NCBI GenBank assembly: GCA_033964015.1
Contig: CM066919.1
Coordinates: 2,136,101 to 2,200,100, forward strand
Origin: Scolanthus callimorphus
Taxonomy: Eukaryota; Cnidaria; Anthozoa; Actiniaria; Edwardsiidae
DNA: 64,000 bases
Direction of reading: 5' to 3'
The position numbers and the translations under genes are program-made. Shown in pieces: positions 12,604-23,909 of this stretch. The notes beneath the pieces were generated by a model. That model did no database searches and was not told where the DNA came from. It was given only the letters and a program-made list of their open reading frames with translations. Positions within the stretch are counted from its first letter, which is position 1; every line of letters starts with the position of its first letter.

Positions 12604-13230
12604 TTAAAAAAAGTCGAAGTTTGTAAAAAAGTTGAAGTTCACAAAAAAAGTTGAAGTTTGTGAAAAAAGCCGAAATTTGTGACTAAAAGTCGAAGATTGT
12701 GGAAAAAAAGTCGAAGTTTGTGAAAAAAGTTGAAGTTCACAAAAAAGTTCAAGTTTTGAAAAAAAAAGTTGAAGTTTTGAAAAAAAAGTTCAAGTTTTGA
12801 AAAAGAGTCAAATTTTCGAAAAAAAAGTTCAAGTTTTGAAAAAAAGTCAAAGTTTTGAAAAAAAGTCAAAGTTTTGAAAAAAAGTCAAAGTTTTGAAAAA
12901 AGTCAAAGTTTTGAAAAAGAGTCAAAGTCTTGAGAAAGAGTCAAAGTTTTGAAAAAAAGTCAAAGTTTAAAAAAAAAGTCAAAGTTTTGAAAAAAAGTCA
13001 AAGTTTTGAAAAAAAGATGAAGTTTTGAAAAAAAGTCAAAGTTTCGAAAAAAAAGTTCAAGTTTTGAAAAAAAGTCAAAGTTTTGAAAATATGTTAGAAA
13101 GTCTTCAAAAAAGTTGAATTTTGGAAAGAAAAGCTAAAATTTAGAAAAAAAAGTTAAAGTTTTTGAAATGAAAAGTCAAGGTTTTGAAAAGAAAGTTATA
13201 AAGTTGTGAAAAAAATCCAAGTTGAAATAA
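12604..13230 (+). repeat. Minisatellite of degenerate 17-18-bp units
   Basis: About 35 copies of a unit close to gtcaaagttttgaaaaaa, with variants such as gttgaagttcacaaaaaa at the left end. The strand is strongly purine-rich. The minus-strand frame full of Phe, Asn and Leu (12639-12869) is only a translation of the repeat. Confidence 0.9.
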
Positions 13231-13304
13231 AAAAAACAACAAAGTTTGATTTCAAAGATATTTCAGGATTTCAAAAAAGAGGATGGCCCTTCAGGGCCAC
13301 CGTA

Positions 13305-15837
13305 CGAATTAGATCGTACGACGGACGGCTGATTTCGAGTAGTTTTTAGCCCTTTTTACCCCACTACAAATATGGTGTAGAATCTGAAAAGCGCGCTTAT
13401 TTTTAAACCTAAAATAGGTTTATATCAACAGAGCAGATGTTAGACATCACTATGAGTCACATTGCAGGACTATAAATCAAACGAATAATATTTTGCAGAT
13501 TTTAACATCATTTTCTATTTTGCGATCATCATTTCGGAGGTCAAATTCACAGGCTTATTTCCCCCAATGATATCTAGAAATCATACAGTTTTACACATCC
13601 CAGCCCGAGAACTAATCCTCTACTTGCATTTTATCAAATAAAATCATAGGGCACTTCGAAATCTCGACTTCAACAAAGCCGAGTAAAAGCCCAGCTGGAA
13701 GCCATTTTGTGTCAATGCCGACACCGCGAGTCACGTCCTGGGCTAGTTTATAAGCAGCAAAAGCAAGCGCTCGCGTCAAAAACTGAAATGAATATCAATG
13801 AAAACATGTTTATTTGGCTGCCCTTTAACTTACAAGTCAGTAGCGACCATCAATTTCAGTTGAGTTGAATTTATAACAACACTCGAGGCCATTGGAATGG
13901 AAGGCTCTGGCCTGATCAAACAACAACAAACTAGTAACTACACTTGCCGTTCAGACTCGTACTTGTACATTTCGATCATGTTCGATGAAACTGTAATTCA
14001 AATTAAGCTACAAAATCAGTTTTTAAGGCTCATACCTTGTTTGATCAGCCTTGTGATTTATTTTCTGCGAGAGAAGACTTATCGTGGAGGCGAATAGCCT
14101 GCTAGCCGGCTCTCCAGTGGGTTTTTTCGGATATTCGATTTTTTTTGCGCGCGGGATTCCTGTGTCTTCTGTCTCCCCCCGCGACACAGGAATCCCGACG
14201 CCACAGGAACCCCGCGCGCGCCCTAACGAATTCTTCTCTGGAAAACCCACTGGAGAGCCGGCTCGCAGGCTAGGAGGCGAACTGTCAAATAGACTCGCAA
14301 AGCAAACAGAGTGGAATGCGTGACACTAGAGATGTTTTCCCGCGCTGTCATACAAACATGATAAACAAAGTAAAGTACGTCTTGGCATTTTTTTTCTGCA
14401 AGTGCTGCTATTAAAAAAAGTAAGTGTCGTTATCACAATACCTTAAGCACAGAATAGAAGTAAAACCTTTAAGCATAATGACTCAAATGACTATAAAAAA
14501 CCCCGCAGTTTCGTTAATCTAGGTTTTTGTTGTTTTCTCTGGGTATGGAGATAATTACCAGAAAAATAGAAATGAGAACCCTGTTGTTTAGTCACTTAGT
14601 TGTCTGGTCACTTGAGTAATTTAAAAAACAACAAATTGCCTCAAAATGTCAACTTCGAACTGCAATGACCCTGGTCTAATCATGAAGGCATGTTTCGCTC
14701 CCCTTTCTGGGGCAAAAAATGTGATAGACGTACCTTTCACGCGAGATGCCGAGCTGCGCTCGAGCAGATAAGATGAAACCTCACGTTTCACGTTTTCTGG
14801 CACCGCAAAACGTCTACCGTTTGCGTAAAACTTTCACTGATAGTGCTAATTAAGTTGTCTTTAGTTTTCCCGTTTATCAAATTACCGAGGAATTATCTCG
14901 TACTAAAATGCGCAAAAAGATACATGGCTTTCAAAGGCAGGCGAGGGGGCTTTATTGCGAAAGTAAAGGAAGTTGTGATCAAGCTAAGAAACTCTTTCCG
15001 TGATCAAGGCCAACTGCTCGGTCTTCCTGTGGTCATGCCTGGCCTTCCTGTTGTCACGCCATGGATATTTACGTCTTCAAGGCAGCTCGATCACCGAGGA
15101 CGTGTTTTGACCCCAAAGACTCATGAAGAAAGTTCAAATAAGGTATGGGCCTGATAAAATGCCATTTTTATCACTTCTTAATTTATAATAACCAACAAAT
15201 ACACGAGAAGTCGACAGCGTTGCTGTTTGAACCGGTTTTCAAAACTACAGCAGGGTCCGTGTCATATTCTTTTGAAATGAACTGAGCTCGCGTCACAAAA
15301 TCGAAGCTCGATATTGTTTTTCAAATAAACCTGGAGCCAAATAGATTTGTTTTCATTGATTAATTGTGATTTTAAACGCGAACGCTGCTTGGTTGTAGCT
15401 CAGTATTCGGCCAGGTAGTCGGCGGTGTCACAAAATGGCTTCCTCCAGCTGGGCTTTTACTCGGCTTTGTCGAAGTCGCGATTTCGAAGTGCCCTATGAT
15501 TTTATTTGATAACATGCAAGTATAGGATTAGTTCTCGGGCTGGGATGTGTAAAACTGTATGATTTCTAGATACCATTGGGGGAAATAAGCCTGCGAATTT
15601 GACCTCCGAAATGATGATCGCAAATTAGAAAATGATGTTAAAATCTGTAAAATATTCTTCGTTTGAATTAAAGTCCTGCAATGTGACTCATAGTGATGTC
15701 AAACATCTGTTCTGTTGATATAAACTATTTTAGGTTTAAAAATAAGCGCGCTTTTCGGATTTTACACCATATTTGTATAGGGGTAAAACGGGCTAAAAAC
15801 TACTCGAAATCAGCCGTCTGTCGTACGATCTAATTCG
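13305..15837. mobile_element. Large foldback DNA element with about 500-bp terminal inverted repeats
   Basis: The left arm (about 13305-13822) and right arm (about 15334-15837) are inverted copies. Tips read cgaattagatcgtacgac and its complement gtcgtacgatctaattcg. Arms share long blocks (for example aaaaataagcgcgcttt and tcatttcggaggtcaaatt) with scattered changes. The 1.5-kb centre has short open frames (13897-14097, 14843-15154) without recognised transposase, so the element is probably non-autonomous. A MULE-like MITE is nested at 14095-14272. Target duplication not identified. Confidence 0.75.
14095..14272. mobile_element. MULE-like MITE, 178 bp, with 9-bp target-site duplication
   Basis: The element starts TAGCCTGCTAGCCGGCTCTC and ends with its near-perfect complement (one mismatch in the first 30 bp). 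It is flanked by the direct repeat GGAGGCGAA at 14086-14094 and 14273-14281. A 9-bp duplication points to the Mutator-like superfamily. A second inner inverted pair, cgcgggattcctgtg and cacaggaatcccg, lies inside. No coding capacity. Confidence 0.85.
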
Positions 15838-15839
15838 GG

Positions 15840-16600
15840 CCTCGTTCTCCTAAAGTATTAATCGGATCGATCTCAAACTTTCGCAGTATCCATCAATCCA
15901 CTAGGGATACTGCTTGGCAAAGTTTTGGGATTTTCGAAAATTTTCTAATTTCGCCGCTAGGTCGATATTTACAGACGAGCGCTCTTAAGGATTCATTGAA
16001 GTCCTCTTGACTTTGGTTGCTAGGGTGGGGGTATCTCCTATAAAGAATCCATCCTCAAGGTCTTTTATCTCTCTCTCTCTCTCTAGATAATCATAGATCA
16101 AGCTGTCTTGAAATATGAATGATTTATGGACATTGCCAGTCATTTTGCTACAACAGGCCCTAGGCTTTTGGGGTGCTTTTCCCCAAGTTAGGTTACATTG
16201 TGCGGTTCCTTAAAATATCCATTTTTCGGGGGGATAGATCTGGAACCACACCCCCACTCAAAAAAATCCCACTTGGCTGGAGGAAAAGCCAGGGGCTAGC
16301 CACAGTTTTACTGTTTTTCCATTTTGTTTTCTCTAGAAAGTTCTTCCTTAGTGTTAACAGATGGATCTATAAGTTTCATTTGAATTATCGTATTCAACAT
16401 TCGATGACCTGAAAAATGCTTTTTCTATGCAGTCTGCCCTCGCCTCAATTGAATCTGCCTCAATTGAGTGCAAAGAATAAAAGCAACCCCAAACTTTATG
16501 ATTACGTTGAAAATTGTCATTGTTGTCCCTAGGAACATCAGACGGGTTGACCCCTCCCCTGCCACGGAGGGAATTAGAGTTTGCAGAGGGGTATACTGAT
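15840..16600. other. Spacer with short repeats
   Basis: No gene seen. It contains a (CT)n microsatellite at about 16066-16086 and, near 16195-16260, sequence resembling the 'ggaaccacac' MITE family. Confidence 0.5.
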
Positions 16601-16601
16601 A

Positions 16602-16711
16602 TGCACTTTTTCTGTAATAACAGAAAGGGTCATGGCATTTTTCATACATTATTCATTGCACTTTTTCTGTAATAACAGAAAGGGTCATGGCATTTTTCAT
16701 ACTTTATTCAT
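16602..16711 (+). repeat. Tandem duplication of a 55-bp unit
   Basis: Two adjacent copies that begin gcactttttctgtaataaca and end cattattcatt/ctttattcatt, differing by about one base. The near identity suggests a recent duplication. Confidence 0.9.
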
Positions 16712-16749
16712 TTATTTTTTGTATTATTTTGCGCCCTAAATACACCCTT

Positions 16750-17340
16750 ACTTTTGCCCCAGGCCCACCCGCAAGGGCACCACCCCAAAAAAGCTCATTC
16801 ATTTTACCTTCATGATCACAAATCGCTTGCACGTTTATGGGATGGTAGCCTTTCCGATTCCCAAAGTCATTTTCGTGTTTGTTGGGTGCGATTATTTTCA
16901 CATGGGTACTATCGATGCATCCTATTACGCCTGGGAAACTTCTCTTCGCGTAAAAGGATTGCTTGATAGCTTCTCGCCTTTCTTTGTCTGGCCATGCGAT
17001 GAACAAATTCTGTCGCTGCACGATAGCTTTCGAGACCTCAGTTAACAGCGGGGCACTGTGGATTTGGGCAGGCCGAAGGTATCTCCAATCACCTCTAAAA
17101 AACTTCCAGAGGCATAAAAACGTAATGCTACAAGAACAAGAGGAGGCGTCGCGTGGTTTCTGGCCGTGTTTCTGGCTAAATCCGCAGATAACAACTCAGC
17201 AAGGTAATTAATTGTATCGTTTTTAAAGCGGTATCGTGATTTGAGCTCTTTTTCACTAAGATAGTCTTTTAATTCGGAATTAAATAGGCGGCAACGCCGA
17301 GGTCGAGCTCGGGACCGAACAAGTCCGCCATCTTGTTTTT
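16750..17340 (-). pseudogene. Decayed HARBI1-like (PIF/Harbinger) transposase fragment
   Basis: Minus-strand fragments of a Harbinger DDE transposase: start MADLFGPE near 17330, then [20 protein letters not shown] and the helical region ending [11 protein letters not shown], then VQRQNLFIAWPDKERREAIK and the first catalytic Asp in FPGVIGCIDSTHVKI. At least two single-base frameshifts separate these pieces (near 17310 and 17050) and a stop follows PRC. The sequence ends soon after NVQAICDHEGK, so the second Asp and the Glu of the DDE triad are missing. It is unrelated in detail to the element at 23.6 kb, so it stems from another Harbinger family. Confidence 0.8.
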
Positions 17341-17385
17341 TATTTACCCGCGGATAGCGACTTATCCACGAAGTTGGATAAATTT

Positions 17386-17508
17386 ATCCGCGAGTTAAAC
17401 CTAGGATAACACTCTGCAACCTTTCAGGAACAGAATTCTATCTCTGAATAACTTTTTCCAGTGGATAAGGCAAATTTATCCATGGATAAACCTTTCAGGA
17501 ACCGGCCC
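17386..17508. mobile_element. hAT-like MITE fragment
   Basis: It ends in cctttcaggaaccggcccctg and contains several ttatcca/tggataa words. The same end and words occur in the fuller copy at 35344-35486. The CAGGGGCC tip resembles hAT termini; the left end is not clear here. Confidence 0.5.
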
Positions 17509-17519
17509 CTGGCTTACAT

Positions 17520-18050
17520 CTGTTTGCCACACAAAATAAGTTATCGCAGTACCTGGCACCACTTGTCTGGCTTGTGACGCACCCTTGAGTCGATTCAGTG
17601 ATAGGGGGTAGGTAGTCAAGGCTTTATTAAGCCTTAATTGTGCTTTAGTTCATCTATGGTGATAAGTTATAACCTTGACCTTGGATATTTATTGTTTAGT
17701 AAGGCTTGTCTGTGGGCTCATCTGAAACACGTTAACGTCTTGCATTTTTATTTGCGTTTTCTTTCTTTTTCACACTCATCTAGGACTGCTTGCCTTGCTG
17801 CGGAGTTTGCCTGTTCTGCTTCTAAGGATTCCTCATATGTACGGTCTTGGGTATGTTCGACCCTGTCCCTTTCTATGGAAGAGCCAATGAGGTGCCAATG
17901 ATTAGATTCAATACTGATTCAGCGGTGGATAAATTCTCTTGGTGATCTGCTTCCTCTTTTTATGCGCTGCTCATGGATGTTAAGTAAAGTCTCAGCTTAT
18001 ATGTTTTATAAGCTTGGACGTAATTTCCCTCAGTAAAAGGAACCAACCTT
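17520..18050. other. Spacer without recognised feature
   Basis: Short frames such as 17638-17901 carry no recognised motif. Confidence 0.4.
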
Positions 18051-18053
18051 CCC

Positions 18054-19040
18054 TTACAGCGCGAGAAGCCCAAGTATGGCCACCCGGTAATTAATTCGCA
18101 TACTTTCGCGTTAGCCAATCACAGGTGGGGGTTATTACAAGTGAGCCGGGCTCAAACCGCAAAACTGCTCGAGTCACGATGAGTGTTCAAGTCATGAAAT
18201 ACAGCGAAACTTCCTTGGTTTTCTATTTGCTGTATTTGCTCTGAACGGATAAAAGTTATCCAAACTGAAATCAAATATAAAATGTCCGTTTTCTTGCGGG
18301 TCAAGTACTAGAAAGCCAAAGTAAACAGGTGTAGTAGGAAATCAAAGCGCGCGAGAAAAGCCGTCGACTGAGTTTGTCTCTCCGCTAGTCGGAGGTCAAA
18401 TTATTCGCCCGCATTTTCCATTTATGCTTGGCACTAAACCTGCATCGATAACAATTTATATAATTTAGAAATGAATTGAGAAATTTCCTTTTCGAAAAAC
18501 ATTTTCCGAAAGAGAATAGTTTCTTGTTCGCGAATTAAATTTGACATCTGATAGACAACTCAGTAGGCGGGTTCTTGCAAAATTAGATCGCAATGTGAGT
18601 TTATTTATCATCCCAGGATCTGAAAAGTAAATTGCTATTTGAACATTGTAATTTGTAAGATTCTAAGCTCATTTCTAAATTATATATATAAATTATTACA
18701 TGTATCGATGCCTGCAGGTTTAGTGCCGAGTATAAATGGTAAATACGGGCGAATGATTTGACCTCCGACTAGCGGAGAGACAAACTCAGTCGACGGCTTT
18801 TCGTGCTTTACCCGCCAGAAAACGGACATCAGCTTAGATAACTTTTAGCCGCTCAGAGCAAATAGAAAACCTAGGAAGTTCCGCTGTATTTCATGACTTC
18901 AACACTCATCGTGACTCGAGCAGTTTTGTGGTTTAAGCCCGGCTCACTTGTAAAAAAAATCCCGCCTGTGATTGGCTAACGCGGGCGAAAGTATGCGAAT
19001 TAATTATCGAGTGGCCATACTTGGGCTTCTCGCGCTGTAA
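18054..19040. mobile_element. Foldback element with about 400-bp inverted arms
   Basis: Left arm 18054-18480 and right arm 18660-19040 are inverted copies. They start TTACAGCGCGAGAAGCCCAA and share blocks such as gactgagtttgtctctccgc and cactcatcgtgactcgag. The 180-bp centre has no coding potential. It abuts the left tip of the element at 19037. Confidence 0.75.
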
Positions 19041-20090
19041 AGTGGGGCTACGACGAAAATTGAACGAGCTTGTTTGGCAAAATTTCTGCCGTAAAAAACT
19101 CTTAAGACATTTTGCTACGTAACTTGAGCATTTTAAAGTGTCAAAATAGATCGCGAAAGAAAATATTTAACGTTGAAGTTCGCGCTTTTTGCTAGGCCGA
19201 TGTTCCAGCGATTTATGCATATTAATCAGTTCAGAGAAGAACTGTGACGTCACAGGCGTAACTCGCGAATGTGCTTTACATGATTTAGTGCAGAAGTACG
19301 AAGAAACAGAGTTGATAAATGACAAATTGTTCTTGTTGTTTAGCAAATCAGGTAGTTTAAACGCACCAGAACGAACAACAATGAGATTCTACTGCGATGT
19401 AGTCGAACGAGCGGGTTTCTATCGCACGTGGAAAGAAGACTGAGCCGAATATTTCCATTCACATTCCCAACAAGCGCTACCTGTAGTTGCTGTGTTGATG
19501 CAAAAGACAACAACAAGAGTTGCAAGTTGCTGTTATTTTCAAAATATATAGAGCCCGGGAGTCGGTAAGAAAAGTGCGAATGATGAGTTGAAGGACTTCA
19601 AGAACATTTGTGTCGATTTATTAGATACTGTTTGCAAATGTTTCACGGCGTGTTGTTACGCCATGTTGCTACAGGTTAGTGAAAAGGCTTTTGCTCCTTT
19701 CGCTCGGGGATCAAAGTCATTCTGTATAATTTTTGATGGAGCAAAAAGATTAAAGCTAAACGTGAGCTGCTCTTATTTACGGTCTAAGAGCTGAACTGTT
19801 CATTAATGAACAGTTTGAACTTTGCGTTTGCTCGAGTTGTTTGCGTTTGTGATTATCAAATACAGTAAAAACCCGCGTGTAAGGACCTACATTTTTCAAA
19901 GTTTGCCAAAACAGGTTCTTATATATTTTGCGGTATTGGCAGTTTAGGGTTTCCAAGTAGGTTCTTAATTTCTACGAGGAAACATGGTTGCTGATTACCA
20001 GAAATAGGATAAAATATGGTTTGCCCTTCATTAAAAGCATTTTATTCACATCAATATTGGCAAAAGTCCAAGAGAACTGACAAATAAAAT

Positions 20091-20280
20091 GTGTGGTTCC
20101 AGAAATTATCCAATCCCCCTACGGAAGGGATTGGAAATTCGGGAGGGGTAAGGGGTCAATTTACCTGATCTTTTCCATTACAAATACTGTATTTTTCTTT
20201 GGAAATTCCAAAGGGGTGGAGGGGTCACTTTTCGACACCCTTCCGTGGAGGGGGAGTATGGATATTTTTTGGAACCACAC
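20091..20280. mobile_element. 190-bp MITE with GTGTGGTTCC ends
   Basis: The ends GTGTGGTTCC and GGAACCACAC are perfect complements, followed by weaker inverted matches (aatccccctacgg against ccgtggaggggga). A 3-bp AAT flanks both sides, as in Harbinger MITEs. Related decayed sequence is seen near 16200, 37110-37300, 39585-39720 and 49140. Confidence 0.7.
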
Positions 20281-20420
20281 AATAACAGAAAAATGGAAAA
20301 GATAAAAATGCAAATAAGTCATTTACATTGCATACACGGAAATGTAACTGTAACCCCACATCATAAAAACCTGTTTGACCTTGAATGGCTAAAAAGGTAA
20401 TTATATATTTTTTGGAGCAT

Positions 20421-20698
20421 TACCACTGTATGCATTGCTACGCGACCTCAAAATTCAATGTTGTGATGGGCGATTGGCGATTTTTAGCCATCAATCAAAC
20501 CAAAACGCTGGATTCGGCTACTTCAGCGGGCCGACATTGATTGCAAAATCAACCAAAATGGTTTTAAGCTATCCCTTGGCTTCCTTGACTCGAATGTTTA
20601 ACTTTCCGGTTCAAGAAAATTGACAACAATTTTCTTGCGTAAAATCGCCAATCGCCCAACAGTGAATTTTGAGGTCGCGTAGCAATGCATAGGTGGTA
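20421..20698. mobile_element. 278-bp MITE with about 60-bp inverted repeats
   Basis: Ends TTACCAC and GTGGTAA continue into long inverted arms sharing atgcattgctacgcgacctc and gggcgattggcgatttt. A small hairpin, caagaaaattg/caattttcttg, lies near 20612-20637. Confidence 0.75.
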
Positions 20699-20769
20699 AA
20701 ATAGAAAATTTCTGCCAACAGGTTCTTAAATCCCTAGGTTCATACAAGCAGGTTTTTTTTTACTGTACT

Positions 20770-22660
20770 GTTAGTTGATCATATCCTGCTTGATGAAAGA
20801 AAATATTGGCTTTGACCACATGATGAATTGCATCATTGAAACAGACCTTATCATTCTCTTGGAATGCAAATCAGATGCTAATGCATTTTGATGTATCTAT
20901 CAGCTCTGTTGAAACAAAGGATGTTGATCAACTGTAAAATGGAGTATTTGACTGCATTTTCTTTCTACCAAGGTATTTTTAAATTTGTAGCTGCTGTAGA
21001 GGTGCTGGACCATTCAGAGCTCTAAAAGAGACCAGACCCCAGTCTCTTCACCCATAAAATATTTGACAATCCTGACCAAAAATATTGACTCCTGTCCCCT
21101 AGGGGTGGAATTTATAGAAGTGTGGGGCTCAGGGCAGGGGTGTATCTCAACATTTCCCAATAAACATGTTATATTTGGACTGCTTTTTTGTTGGCTTGCA
21201 TTTGCATTCTAATTTCCCTGTTGCCACAAGTTAGAACATGGCTTAGAACATGGTTTTCAATGAAACTGGCAGGGAGTTTGTGGAATTGCAAGGGATTTTA
21301 CCAGAGCTAGAAGGGTTTTCACTGGAACTTCAAGGATCTATCATAAATGTCTTCTCCAGAAGTTGTGTGAACACTGGAAAAACAACTGGCACAGCTGTTT
21401 TGGAAATAGAATTCAAGAATTTGAGAATCCATGGAGGTGGATAATTATAGTAATGACGCCAGGTACATCAACTCTGCTGGTTTTGCTAAAGTCTCAAGAT
21501 TTTTCACTCCTGTCTCCAACAGCAAAATTTCCCATATATTTACTATATATTTCTCCCAGTTTTCTTTCTTGGAAATTTCCCATTTAACATTAACATTTGT
21601 ATCTTCTCAAGACCTGTGGTAGGCTTGACATCTAGTAGTACTAATGAACAGAAAAATCATTTTGTCTCCTTGTAAGCTAAAAATGTCTTTTAGAACATTA
21701 GATAATTTAGTTTTTAATGTTTTTTTGTTATTAAGCTGTGGCTGTGCGGCTCTGTTGCAATTTGTTCCCATGCATTTAGACAAGTTTGTCAAATAAAACT
21801 GTATTTGAATGCTTCAAAGGACTTAAATTTCATTCTCAGAAAAGTAGCAAATTTTAAAAACAAAGCACTAGTACTTTGCACTAGTCAAGTAAACCCTACC
21901 CTTTCACCACAACCCACCGACCTACGACAGACTTTAAACTTGATCTATATTTATAAGAATGCGCAGAAAACTCCAGATTTATGTTTTTTTTATTTGCCCT
22001 TGAGACTATAGTTTCTTCGAACTTATCGTTGGAAAAATACGAATGTAAGTTGACATTTTACGCGGCGGCAGTTCTTGAACGTTACGAAGCCTTGAATTTA
22101 GTACTTAACCCTAGAATTTCGCATCTATCCATCCAACAAATCCTATTAAGTTACTTTTTATTTTGGTTTAGAATACAAACTTTTCTTGGCGTGCATCTCG
22201 GCTACATGGAATGTCTTTGATTCATATCGCGCTCCCGATCTGAGAATTGAACTTACACGCTTCCTTCTTGCGCTCTTTCTGTCGTTTGCGTTTCTCTCAC
22301 TGATGGACTTGGTTTTGATTTATCAGGTACCATAACCGTATTTGATTTTGACAGCTGCGCCTGAATTTCATACTTGACACCTAGATTACTAAGACATCCT
22401 TGTGAAACATTTATATGCGAAGTGAGCAGAGGATTTGGAAATCTGTTCACACCACGATCGAACCTTTTTCTGTGTAGCGCATCGAAGACATGTTGATTTC
22501 AATTATTTTGGTGCGTGAAGCTTATACGTGAGCGCTTCTTTAGAATAATTTTTAAAATTCCACGTTTTCTGTTAGCAATAATGCTGAAGTACTTTTAAAC
22601 ACAACATTTCCTGCAAATACATCCCCATTTCTTCACCTTTTCTTTCACAATGTGCCGTCA
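20770..22660. other. Spacer without recognised gene
   Basis: Several short frames on the plus strand (21250-21444, 21431-21622, 21981-22220) overlap each other in different frames and have no motif. The minus frame 22450-22253 ends near a GTAAGT and could be an exon remnant, but nothing identifies it. Confidence 0.4.
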
Positions 22661-22914
22661 CAACTACTGTTGTGACTTTTGAGCTTTGTTTCGAGTTACG
22701 CCTGTGACGTCACACCCCGCGGACTTTGGCCGACGCCGCTGGAACGCCGGCCCAGTGCAAAATGGCGCGATATTCGAAATTTAGAGCTCAAAAAGTCATT
22801 GTTTATTGTGAAAAAATTGGAAAACAACTGCAGGTATTTGTCATTTAGGTTATTAACAAGTGATTTATCAGAAAAGAGCGGTGGAAACAATTAGATCGTA
22901 GCCCCACTTTAAGG

Positions 22915-23563
22915 TCTCTGTAAAGGTATTCGACGTGCTTACTCCTTGGCTTTTTTGAAATATCATCCAAGTTTGAATTTTCTGGCATCTGAACATCACG
23001 AACACCTCCTCCTTGGTTTATTCTCACTTGGTTTCCTTTCAACTTTGTGGCACTACATTCAACTTTGTGGCACTACATCCACCCTAACTCAATTCTCTTT
23101 AGTTTTTCTTTTTTTACGTCTTAGCAACAAACTCGCCATCTTTCTTGTCGAGAAATGCTGCAAGCAAACTGTGTCTTTTGCTCTTTTCTTCACGGGTAGT
23201 AAGTAATGTTTGGTTAAAGGCCTTTAAACTGATCCTATCCTTAGTTAATATCCTTGTTAATCCATCTACGAAAAAATACGAAAAAAGGAGAAATGTGTTA
23301 CATCCAAAATTCATAAGTAATCTAATTTGTACCTCTCTAATTTCAATCTTGCTCTAATGTAATGAATTTGTGGAATTTATTTACAGCATCCTGGATTGTT
23401 GTTCGTCAGCAAAATAAAAAAAAATTGTGGTGGTTAGGGGTTTATTTCAACAAACAAACGTACTTTTGGAGTTAACTTCATACTTTCAAGGCAAAAAGTT
23501 TGAATAAATAATATATGTCTATTTCAAGTCAAAATAATTTGGACAGTGCAATGTTGCGACTAT
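22915..23563. other. Spacer; contains a 20-bp direct duplication
   Basis: The phrase tcaactttgtggcactacat is present twice in tandem at about 23038-23077. No gene seen. Confidence 0.5.
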
Positions 23564-23909
23564 TGTTGTGTTTACACTGAACTTTTCAACCTAGGTACAG
23601 GTCCCTACCCAACCTAGGTTGACAACTGACACGTATAAACACCTCTGTGAAACATCGGAAATGCCGCTAATCACAAAGGAAATTTAATCTAGGTTGAGTT
23701 GATCTGTACGGCCCCAAATGGCTGGGTTGAGAGCACCCAACCAAGGTAAAATGGATATCCGATGACAGTTACGTGTTAGCACAGCGCAGCGGGCATCACA
23801 GCCACGATAAACATATGAGATATTTACCTACAGTAGTCTCTTTGAGCGGCCTCTAAACTTTGAGCTAAAAACTCGCAAAACACTTCGAACGATCTTTTTA
23901 CTCTCTGCA

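Larger units (their letters stand above)
19863..20765. mobile_element. Tc1/mariner-like element with TA target duplication
   Basis: Tips read CAGTAAAAACCCGCGTGTA and, inverted, the same with an A-tract expansion, flanked on both sides by TA. Inner inverted words include aacaggttcttat. No transposase is seen; two other MITEs are nested inside. Confidence 0.6.
19037..22914. mobile_element. Candidate 3.9-kb DNA element with TAAAGTGGGGCTACGA ends
   Basis: TAAAGTGGGGCTACGA at 19037 appears inverted at the end near 22914. Further in, both sides share gtgacgtcacaggcgtaactcg in inverted orientation (about 19245 and 22690) and a gttccagcg word, so the subterminal regions are decayed inverted repeats. 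Short frames inside (19189-19443 plus, 22253-22450 minus, 22679-22894 plus) have no recognised domain. Other MITEs are nested within. Alternative: two unrelated solo copies of one MITE tip. Confidence 0.45.

Noticed and set aside
12639..12869. Minus-strand open frame rich in Phe, Asn and Leu
   Set aside because: It is the translation of the 17-18-bp minisatellite and has no independent support.
14023..14323. Open frames on both strands across 14.02-14.32 kb
   Set aside because: They read through the inverted repeats of the MULE-like MITE, which gives mirrored frames by chance.
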